Positions 6,580 to 13,073 of a DNA stretch of 14,585 nt are shown here, piece after piece. Numbering within the stretch: the first letter of the stretch is position 1; each line of letters begins with the position of its first letter. Position numbers and translations under genes: made by a program. The stretch is from Acidobacteriaceae bacterium. Lineage in GTDB: Bacteria; Acidobacteriota; Terriglobia; Terriglobales; Acidobacteriaceae. The stretch lies in the NCBI GenBank assembly GCA_003154055.1, contig PMCH01000235.1, positions 1 through 14,585 of the forward strand. Reading direction: 5' to 3'. The notes under the pieces were generated by a model that worked only from the letters and a program-made list of their open reading frames with translations, ran no database searches and was not told where the DNA came from.

Positions 6580-9498
6580 CTAGAAGCTGAATGAGGCCTG
6601 CAGTTCGATTCTTCGATTCGACGCGGGACTGGAAAACGGGCCGCCGGCCAAGGCGTTTGATTGCCCGAAGAGCGGTGAGCTCAAATTCCCAACAGGAGTT
6701 GCCAGGTTGACACGGTTCAGCACATTGCGGGCATTGACACTGAAGGTCAGGCCATAGCGGCGGTTGCTTGCCGCGCCCATACTAAATGGCCCTCCGGCGG
6801 AGCGTCCGAACCCACCGCCGCCGCCTCCTCCACCGCGCGGACCGCCTCCGCCTGGACCACCGCCCGGGCCTCCACCGGGACCGTCAGGGCGTGGCGCTCC
6901 GCCCGGGCCCTTGCGCTCAGGTCCGAAACCGAACGTCTTGGCGAGCCGAAGGTTGAGTGTGAAGTGGGCCGGGCCGGTCAGATAGTTAACCGGAATCGGG
7001 ACATACGTCTGGGTGGGAATGACGTAGTGGCAAGCCGCAGTCGGTGAGACGCATGAACCGGAAACGTCGGTGGCGAACGCGGGACGGTCGTTGAACAGCG
7101 AATCGCCGCTCAAATCCTGTCCAACGGTGACGTTATACGGCGAACCGGAGTCGGCAATCATGAACGGGCTCAAACGGAACCCGTAGGGCATACCGATCGT
7201 GCCGCCCAGAAAGAGGCGCTGGCGAACGGCAAACGCCGCGCGCCCGTAGTCCACGCTCAGATCGTACTGGTTGGTAGGAAAACTGGAGGCGCCCGAGGCG
7301 TTGCTGTTGGCGTAGTTCAGAGCGTAGTAGCCGAATAAAGTCAGCCTGGTGCCGGCTCGGACGTTGAAGTTGGCGATCAACTGGTTCTGCTTGAAGATCC
7401 CCTCGGAGGCGTACTGATAGATATTTCCCGCCGTCGGATCCGGACGCGGACCGTTAGAAAAAGGCGTTCCCGGCAGCGGCGCATTGGCGTTCCAGGAAAG
7501 AAACTGGTGCACGCCGCGAGAGTTCAAGTAGGAAACGGTGAAGTTGGCGTTCTTCGACAACTGCCGTTCCAGACTGACGGCAGTCTGCATGATGTAGGGC
7601 GAGCGCAAGTTCGGGGCGATCTGGTAGATGGTGGGCGTGGTCTGCGGCGGCAACTGGCTCACCGGCGGAACGACCGGGAAGAAGTCAATCGGGTTGCTGT
7701 CCGTGGCAGCCACGATGTACTGCTGCTGGGTCACGCCGTTCATGCGATCGGAGTTGAGCACCAGGTCCTGAGCAAAGCGGTCATAGAACATGCCGAAGCC
7801 GGCGCGAAGCACGGTCTTGGCGGCACTCTTCCCGTTTCCGCCGATGCCCCAGGCAACGGCCAGACGCGGCGCCCAGTCGGCGTGATCGTGAATGGCATTC
7901 TGGGTTTCAAACCGCAACCCGTAGCTGAGCGTGATGTTGGGACGAAGCCGCCACTCATCCTGCACGTAGAGTCCGACATCCGCCACGGTAACGGGAACGG
8001 TGGGCACCGTGTCACCCGGAGATGCGTTGAGAGAAAACTGGATCGCGCCCGGCGCCGGGTCGCCATTGGCGTGCGCCAGCGCGGCCGCCTGGTAGGTGTC
8101 GAGGTTGGGGAAAACAAACGTGCCATTGAACCCTGCGGCAGACACGCTGACTTCGTGCCCCACGCGCAGACGACCGCCGAATTTCAGGAAGTGCGTGCCC
8201 ATTGCAATCGAAGTGTAGTTCTGCAACTCGTAACGGTCGGTGTGGTCCGACTGCGCTCCGGCGCTGCTTCCCCCGCCGGTAAAAGCACCGATCACGTTGA
8301 TGGTGGGTTGGTCCGTGAGGAGCGGCGTCTGCTGGCTGTTCTCGCGGATGTACTGGAATCGAGTCTCGTTCACCGCCTTGGTGCCGAGAATCTGCGAGTC
8401 GCTGATTTGCAGGGTATGTTCGGAGGAAATGGAATCGTAGCCAGCGGACGGCAGCGTGAAACCGCCGACTCCAGCGTTGTCCTGCGTGTCGTGGAAGTAC
8501 TGATAGCGGGCAGTAAGGGTATTGTTGGGGCTGATCTGGTAGTCGAAACGCGGGCTGAGGTTGGTGCGTGTCCGCGGATTGGGAATGCTCTCACTGAGCG
8601 TTATTTGTTGACTAAGGTCCGGGCTCAGCGCCGGCGTGTTCACCACCGCCACCTCGTTGATGTTTCTTCGCTGAAAATCGAAGAAGAACGATGCCTTCTT
8701 GCCGATCGAGCCGCCGATGTTGCCCATGTACTGGGTCGAGTAATAGGGCGCGGCCTGGTCCGCCGCGAGAAACGGATTGCGGGCGTTGAGGGCCGCAGTG
8801 TTGCCCACGACGGAAACTTGCCCGTGGAGCTTGTCCGTCCCCGGTTTGGTGAACACTTCGATTCGCCCGTAGCCCAGCTTGTCGAATTCGGAGGAAAAGG
8901 GGTTCTGGTTGACGCGGATCTCGCGAATCGAGGCCTTGGGAGGAAGTTGTCCCCCGGTGAATCCGTCAATGTAGATCTGGCCGCCATTGGGCCCGGCGGA
9001 AGGCCCGGCCAGAGCCTGGAGGTCCTGCTGCAATTCGTCGGGATCGTCGGGGAGCGCGTCCAGGTCCTTGCCCTTGAGCACCAGCGAACTGGCGTTGCTG
9101 GAGGGGCTGACCTGGACCTGGGAATTCTCGTCCTGGACCTCGACTTTCTCGTGCTCCACCTGAATGTCGAGTGGGATGTTGAACTCGAGCGGTGCGGCGG
9201 CTACTTCGACGTTAATCTGCGTGAAGGCGGCAAATCCTATCGCATCCGCCGTCACCGTGTACTTACCGGGCGCGAGATTGCCGATTTCGTAGGCCCCGCT
9301 ACGGTTCGTGGCTGCCGAGTGAACCGGGCCACCGGGCACGGCTACCTTCACCGTGGCATTCGTGACCACCGCTCCGGAGGGATCGGTGACCTGCCCGTGG
9401 ACCGATCCCGTCGACGCCTGGGCAAAGCCAGACGCGGGCAATACGATCAGAATCGCCAACCCTACCGCCAGCACCATGAAGACTGATGAATACTTCAA
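6580..9498 (-). CDS. TonB-dependent-receptor-like outer membrane protein (Oar-like, carboxypeptidase regulatory domain)
   Basis: This is a large outer membrane beta-barrel protein, probably for uptake of a bulky substrate or for surface binding. From the proposed TTG start it has 972 residues. They comprise a signal peptide 1-26 (one Lys, then a long hydrophobic core, cleavage near GFA-QAS), a carboxypeptidase-regulatory Ig-like domain at about 32-110 (GQVTDPSGAVV, GNLAPGKYTVTADAIGF), a plug at about 140-225 (IYIDGFTGG, IREIRVNQNPFSSEFD), then a barrel ending in SFSF with a terminal aromatic. Residues 859-905 are Gly/Pro-rich. An upstream GTG at 9582 is possible, but it would overlap the preceding gene by 35 bases and put 28 polar residues before the signal peptide. 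The TTG at 9498 has AGGTG four bases before it. The ATG at 9477 would leave no positive charge. Substrate is unknown. It follows the DUF5666-type gene and is probably co-transcribed. Confidence 0.9.
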   Translation of the reverse strand: MKYSSVFMVLAVGLAILIVLPASGFAQASTGSVHGQVTDPSGAVVTNATVKVAVPGGPVHSAATNRSGAYEIGNLAPGKYTVTADAIGFAAFTQINVEVAAAPLEFNIPLDIQVEHEKVEVQDENSQVQVSPSSNASSLVLKGKDLDALPDDPDELQQDLQALAGPSAGPNGGQIYIDGFTGGQLPPKASIREIRVNQNPFSSEFDKLGYGRIEVFTKPGTDKLHGQVSVVGNTAALNARNPFLAADQAAPYYSTQYMGNIGGSIGKKASFFFDFQRRNINEVAVVNTPALSPDLSQQITLSESIPNPRTRTNLSPRFDYQISPNNTLTARYQYFHDTQDNAGVGGFTLPSAGYDSISSEHTLQISDSQILGTKAVNETRFQYIRENSQQTPLLTDQPTINVIGAFTGGGSSAGAQSDHTDRYELQNYTSIAMGTHFLKFGGRLRVGHEVSVSAAGFNGTFVFPNLDTYQAAALAHANGDPAPGAIQFSLNASPGDTVPTVPVTVADVGLYVQDEWRLRPNITLSYGLRFETQNAIHDHADWAPRLAVAWGIGGNGKSAAKTVLRAGFGMFYDRFAQDLVLNSDRMNGVTQQQYIVAATDSNPIDFFPVVPPVSQLPPQTTPTIYQIAPNLRSPYIMQTAVSLERQLSKNANFTVSYLNSRGVHQFLSWNANAPLPGTPFSNGPRPDPTAGNIYQYASEGIFKQNQLIANFNVRAGTRLTLFGYYALNYANSNASGASSFPTNQYDLSVDYGRAAFAVRQRLFLGGTIGMPYGFRLSPFMIADSGSPYNVTVGQDLSGDSLFNDRPAFATDVSGSCVSPTAACHYVIPTQTYVPIPVNYLTGPAHFTLNLRLAKTFGFGPERKGPGGAPRPDGPGGGPGGGPGGGGPRGGGGGGGGFGRSAGGPFSMGAASNRRYGLTFSVNARNVLNRVNLATPVGNLSSPLFGQSNALAGGPFSSPASNRRIELQASFSF
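6784..6924 (-). repeat. Low-complexity Gly/Pro-rich segment in the receptor
   Basis: These 47 codons encode mostly Gly with Pro and Arg, including eight consecutive glycines, shortly before the last barrel strands. The DNA is almost entirely G and C. It is probably a flexible external or periplasmic loop; a role in binding is not shown. Such tracts are prone to length change. Confidence 0.8.
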
Positions 9499-9547
9499 CT
9501 GACACCTGTTCCCTTCCAGGCAGATACGCCCCTCGACACACGGAAAA

Positions 9548-10801
9548 CTAGGGGGCCGATTCAGATTCCCCACCCGATCCACTCAGCGTCCACGGCGAGA
9601 GCAGCAGGGACGAGCTTCGGCCGGGAGAGGCGGTCAGGATGGGCTCGACTCCTGCCAGGAGCGTAATCGCCGTTACTGTGCCGGAGTCTCCGCCCTGCGT
9701 CGAGACGATCATAACCGCCTCGCCTTTTTGCAGGTCGGCCAACTTGCTGGCCGGCATCCGGTTCAGGAAACGCTGCAAATCCGGCGAACCGTTTTCGCGC
9801 TCACCCTGCATGCCACCCGGTCCACGGGAAACTTGCCCGCCCGCTGCGGGTTCAGATCCGTCGCCAGTGGGTTTGGCCCCCTGCGGAACCGCGCCAGGAT
9901 GCCCAGAGCCCTGCTCGCCGTTCCCGGTCGCGCCACCTTTCAGCCGTAAGGCGATCCTCTGCGCCATCTCGGCGGGCAGTTTTTTTATTTGCGAGGCGGG
10001 CGAAACCTTCACTACGACCGGATTCTTGCCGATCGCATCCTGCACCGTCATCGAGTTGGATGCAGGGTCGATGGCCGTGATGGTTCCCGCGATATTGCGG
10101 AATGTTCCGAAAACGATTTCTTCGGCCGCGAGTTCCCCGCCGTCAGCGTTGCGCACACCGCGAGCCCGCAACTGATCGCCCGGCTTGATCTGATCGAGCG
10201 GCGCCGGCCTGGCATCGTCGAACCGCACTGAATCAGCGGCATAGCGGCGCGCGACGGTGTTGTGGTTGGCATGGACGATAACGTTACGGTTCGCGCCGAG
10301 GCCCGCGGAAGAAATCGTGATGGCGCCGCTGGCCCCATCCACCGCGGTCACCAGGCCGCCCACCCCGCGCTTCTGCCAGTCCTCGCGATCGCGCTCCTGC
10401 TTCGCCGAAACATCGGCCTGCTTCATGACCATGACCGCAAGAGCGGCGATGGAATGGCCGTCGGGCGAGGCCCGGCCGCGAACCAGCACGCGATCGCCCG
10501 GCTGCAGGTCCTGAGCCTGAAGCGCGGTTGCGCTTTTCAGATCGCTCTGCCCCGACGCGACCCGCAGGATGCGGGTTGAGCTGGCCAGCATGGCGGTGAC
10601 TTCGACACCTGCATCGGACATCAGAGTGATCGAATCCGCCTGGACGCTTTTGATGGTGCCGGCGGTGCGGGCAATCTGGGTACCTCCAGCGGCATCTGCC
10701 GGCGGTACCTGGGCGCGAGCATCGCGGTGACCCGCCATCCCGAGTACCAGAACCGGCGCCAGAACGCCCAGGGTCCGCGATCGATTCAAGAAAAGCCACA
10801 T
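9548..10801 (-). CDS. Secreted DUF5666-type protein with repeated small beta domains
   Basis: This is an exported protein of 417 residues and unknown function. A signal peptide occupies about 1-31 (one Arg-containing start, core LGVLAPVLVLGMAG, cleavage near ARA-QV). Similar beta modules follow. The first is at about 44-128 (AGTIKSVQADSITLMSDAG, LQPGDRVLVRG). The second is at 146-233 (GGLVTAVDGASGAITI, IKPGDQLRARGVRNADG). The third starts at 236 (NIAGTITAIDPASNSMTV) and appears to resume at 345-387 (LQKGEAVMIVSTQGGDSGTVTAITL) after a Gly/Pro/Ser-rich insertion at 288-342. The T-I-x-x-[IV] strand plus Lx-x-GDxVxVRG pattern is that of DUF5666. No ribosome binding site precedes the ATG at 10801. 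A TACAGT hexamer six bases before it could be a -10, so leaderless translation is possible. It precedes the outer membrane receptor and probably works at the cell surface with it. Confidence 0.83.
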   Translation of the reverse strand: MWLFLNRSRTLGVLAPVLVLGMAGHRDARAQVPPADAAGGTQIARTAGTIKSVQADSITLMSDAGVEVTAMLASSTRILRVASGQSDLKSATALQAQDLQPGDRVLVRGRASPDGHSIAALAVMVMKQADVSAKQERDREDWQKRGVGGLVTAVDGASGAITISSAGLGANRNVIVHANHNTVARRYAADSVRFDDARPAPLDQIKPGDQLRARGVRNADGGELAAEEIVFGTFRNIAGTITAIDPASNSMTVQDAIGKNPVVVKVSPASQIKKLPAEMAQRIALRLKGGATGNGEQGSGHPGAVPQGAKPTGDGSEPAAGGQVSRGPGGMQGERENGSPDLQRFLNRMPASKLADLQKGEAVMIVSTQGGDSGTVTAITLLAGVEPILTASPGRSSSLLLSPWTLSGSGGESESAP

Positions 10802-11064
10802 AGCTTGACTGTAGCATCGCGAAACCAGCGAATCTCCGGGATTTACGAACTTTTACTCGGGAGCGGAGGGTGGTTACTTGCGGGAACGAAACCGGCAAAG
10901 TGGGAGGATCCGGCAGCCGATGATCCGGAAGGCGATGGGCAAACTGGAGCGACAAGCCGCCGAATCTGTTCCGCGCCAACCTGACCGTACTTGACCGAGG
11001 AGAGTGGCAGTTTTCCGCGCCGCAGAAGACGCCGGGCGTTCTGCTTATTCGGACCTGCCGGATT
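10802..11064. other. Intergenic region between ArsR-family gene and DUF5666-type gene
   Basis: No convincing gene is seen in these 263 bases. The region has the hairpin described separately near the ArsR stop, and a direct repeat GATCCGG (two copies about 15 bases apart, near 10906-10928) of unknown role. A TACAGT hexamer just before the ATG at 10801 is a possible -10 box, without a good -35. Confidence 0.35.
11022..11044 (-). terminator. Hairpin after the respiratory operon, possible terminator
   Basis: On the minus strand GCAGA-ACGCC pairs with GGCGT-(CT)-TCTGC, a ten-pair GC-rich stem with a two-base bulge and a very tight loop, about 20 bases after the ArsR stop codon. There is no T-run after it, so it may act as an RNA-end stabiliser or a factor-dependent stop rather than an intrinsic terminator. 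Confidence 0.35.
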
Positions 11065-11460
11065 TCAAATCTCGAGTTTGCGGCCGTTGCGGATCTGTAC
11101 GCGAAGCACGTGCTGGATGAGCTGACATGCCTGCTTGACTTCCGGCATCGCCAGTGAAAAGAAAACCCGCCTGCCCTCACGGCGCCTGACGACAACACCA
11201 GCCGACTTCAGCACCATGGCATGCTGGGAGAGGTTCGCCTTGGATATCCCGAGTTCCTTTTGGATTTCGGCAGCAGTCCACTCGCGTTTGCCGAGAAGAT
11301 CCAGAATGTGGAGACGTGTCGAGTTGGCGAAGGCTTTGCAGATCATCACCTGTCGCTCGAGAATCTCGTTTTCCAGATTCGACTGCTTGCTCCCCTTTTT
11401 CATGGCCAATCCGTCATCACTGGGAATGAACTCTTGTCGCGAAACCGCAGTGGCCACCAT
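11065..11460 (-). CDS. ArsR-family winged-helix transcriptional regulator without the classic metal motif
   Basis: This is a small DNA-binding repressor-type protein of 131 residues. The ArsR fold is visible from about residue 37: VMICKAFANSTRLHILDLLG, helix-turn-helix at 62-82 (TAAEIQKELGISKANLSQHA), then wing VVVRRREGRRVFFSL. The ELCVCDL metal-binding sequence of ArsR/SmtB sensors is absent; the equivalent segment is KREWTAAEI. Two cysteines remain, C41 and C112, which leaves thiol-based redox or sulfur sensing possible but unproven. AGGAG five bases before the ATG at 11460 supports this start over the internal Met20. It lies 32 bases after the cytochrome b gene in the same direction, so it is probably the last gene of the molybdoenzyme operon and may regulate it. 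Confidence 0.92.
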   Translation of the reverse strand: MVATAVSRQEFIPSDDGLAMKKGSKQSNLENEILERQVMICKAFANSTRLHILDLLGKREWTAAEIQKELGISKANLSQHAMVLKSAGVVVRRREGRRVFFSLAMPEVKQACQLIQHVLRVQIRNGRKLEI

Positions 11461-11492
11461 GTTATCTCCTATTCCCGGATTCGGCCGGGAAT

Positions 11493-12329
11493 TCAGCGCG
11501 GAGCCCCGTCTGGTTCCGAGTTAAGGTCCGCCTTTTCTGCCGGGGAGGGCTCCTCGACCTCTGGTTTGGGTGTCAGTTCATCTCTCCACCTCTGCTCCTG
11601 GACCTTGACTTCTCTCCACCACTTGAAATGGTGGTGATAGGCATAGAGCTCATTCACGACCCCGGTGATCATGGAATAGAATGCCGGCTTTTCCTCCGGG
11701 AATACCGCGCCCATGTAGACGTGAATCATCAGACCCGAAACAACCAGGCCCACGGCAAAGTAGTGCAGAACCATGGCCCACGCGACGATGACCGTACCGA
11801 ACCAGTGGAATGTCATGGTGAGACCAGTGAGCATAATGACCGGGATCGCGCTATACACGAGCAGCGCGAAGAGCTTTTGGCCGGCGTTATAGACTCCCTG
11901 CGGCGGCAGCGGTTCATCAGTGCGCCCCAGGAGCAAAAGGGTGCGTATCTTCAGCCAGCGTAGGTCGTCGGCGTCCAACCCGATCTCGTGCTGGAGTACC
12001 TCAGTGTGGAGATAGTTTCGAAAGCCGAAAATCGCGTAGACCAGAAACACCGTGATCCAGGTCAGACCCACCGCGATGTGAAAGCGGAGCATGTTGGCGC
12101 GCGAGCCGAATATTCCCTCCATCATCTGCAGGTACCAGATGGGGGCAAACCGGTAATACGGCGAGACGATCAGCCCCGCGCCGGTGGCCAGTTCGAGCAG
12201 CCAGGTCGTGGCGTTGAACCAGTGCAGCAGGACGATGGCAACATGGTGCTTCTTGATCTGCTGTTGTGCCATCGCCGCCGCTTGGTCAGAAGTCAGCGGA
12301 GTCGGGACGGTCTGTATCGCGGTGCCCAT
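11493..12329 (-). CDS. Cytochrome b membrane subunit of molybdoenzyme complex (FdnI/PhsC-like)
   Basis: This is the quinone-reactive, di-heme membrane anchor of a respiratory oxidoreductase, 278 residues. There are four membrane helices at about 28-56, 80-104, 150-176 and 180-208. Candidate heme ligands are H36 (LLHWFNA), H84 (LRFHIAVG), H189 and H203. The last pair is 14 residues apart, the same spacing as the heme histidines in the last helix of formate dehydrogenase-N gamma subunit. After H203 a cytosolic tail includes YHHHFKWW and a charged Pro/Glu-rich end without counterpart in FdnI. AGGAG five bases before the ATG and a nine-base gap from the Fe-S gene indicate tight co-translation. 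Formate dehydrogenase gamma is the alternative name, but the partner catalytic subunit is not FdnG-like in the visible part. Confidence 0.9.
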   Translation of the reverse strand: MGTAIQTVPTPLTSDQAAAMAQQQIKKHHVAIVLLHWFNATTWLLELATGAGLIVSPYYRFAPIWYLQMMEGIFGSRANMLRFHIAVGLTWITVFLVYAIFGFRNYLHTEVLQHEIGLDADDLRWLKIRTLLLLGRTDEPLPPQGVYNAGQKLFALLVYSAIPVIMLTGLTMTFHWFGTVIVAWAMVLHYFAVGLVVSGLMIHVYMGAVFPEEKPAFYSMITGVVNELYAYHHHFKWWREVKVQEQRWRDELTPKPEVEEPSPAEKADLNSEPDGAPR

Positions 12330-12338
12330 GCCTGCTCC

Positions 12339-13070
12339 TTAATCTTCAAACTGCTTCTCGCCCACCGACAGTTGGCGGAAAAACGCTACTGCCTGGCCGA
12401 GGAAAGTAGCCCCTACCGCGAGAAACACGAATTTGTTCAGCAGGGAACTCCAGATTTTTCCCGGAGCAATCGTGCGCGGCAACTGGGGAGCGAAACCAGC
12501 CATCAGCAATTCTGTGTGTTCCGGTTTGCCGGCGTAATAGACATTCGGCCCGATGGCTACTTGCGTGGTTTCGACTCGATGTGCGCCTTGTCGATAGACA
12601 AGTTGGAACGCTTCGCTCGATGAATCTTCCAGGTTGCCAAAGACCTTGGCGTGGGCCGGGCAGGTAGCGACACATGCTGGTTGCAGACCGTTTTCCAGGC
12701 GGCTGGCGCAGAAGTCGCACTTATCCACCTTGCCGATCTTGGCATTGACGTAGCGCGCGCCATAGGGACAGGCGGCGACGCAGGCCCCACATCCAATGCA
12801 AAGATCGCGATTCACTCGGACGATACCGGTCTTGTCCTGGTAGGTCGCCCCTGTGGGACACGCCGGCACACAAGTCGGCCGGTCGCAGTGGTTACACTGC
12901 GACACGTAGAACGAAGTGGTAAGTTTTGGAAAAGAACCGACCACGCCAGTCTGGCGCACTCGTGTTCGCGCGAAGCCGTTGGGGACATCCCACTCGGACT
13001 TGCATGCCACCGTGCAGGACTGGCAGCCTACGCAGCGTTCCTGGTCGATGACCATTGCAAAACGAGGCAT
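12339..13070 (-). CDS. 4Fe-4S electron-transfer subunit with C-terminal membrane helix
   Basis: This 243-residue protein carries electrons between the molybdenum subunit and the cytochrome b. Four cysteine clusters of the DmsB/PsrB/FdnH class are complete: C13-C16-C19-C23, C59-C62-C67-C71, C91-C94-C97-C101 and C118-C121-C133-C137, each ending in CP or CK. All four therefore look like [4Fe-4S] sites. Residues 213-232 (FVFLAVGATFLGQAVAFF) form a single membrane helix, as in FdnH and HybA but not typical of PsrB or PhsB. No signal peptide is present, so export would depend on the catalytic subunit. GAGGAG seven bases before the ATG, and only three bases after the preceding stop, place it in the same operon. 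Confidence 0.94.
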   Translation of the reverse strand: MPRFAMVIDQERCVGCQSCTVACKSEWDVPNGFARTRVRQTGVVGSFPKLTTSFYVSQCNHCDRPTCVPACPTGATYQDKTGIVRVNRDLCIGCGACVAACPYGARYVNAKIGKVDKCDFCASRLENGLQPACVATCPAHAKVFGNLEDSSSEAFQLVYRQGAHRVETTQVAIGPNVYYAGKPEHTELLMAGFAPQLPRTIAPGKIWSSLLNKFVFLAVGATFLGQAVAFFRQLSVGEKQFED

Positions 13071-13073
13071 AGG

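Noticed and set aside
7507..9486. A 659-codon open frame on the plus strand
   Set aside because: It is exactly antisense to the TonB-dependent-receptor-like gene, whose signal peptide, domains and C-terminal aromatic are clear. The plus-strand product has no recognisable domain and reflects GC-rich codon structure.
10284..11198. A 304-codon minus-strand frame
   Set aside because: It overlaps the ArsR-family gene and the DUF5666-type gene in another frame. Its residues are Arg/Ser-rich with no domain, whereas both overlapped genes have clear folds.
11065..11460. Arsenic-responsive ArsR repressor of an ars operon
   Set aside because: The cysteine metal-binding motif of ArsR is missing, and no arsenite pump or arsenate reductase of the ArsC type is nearby.
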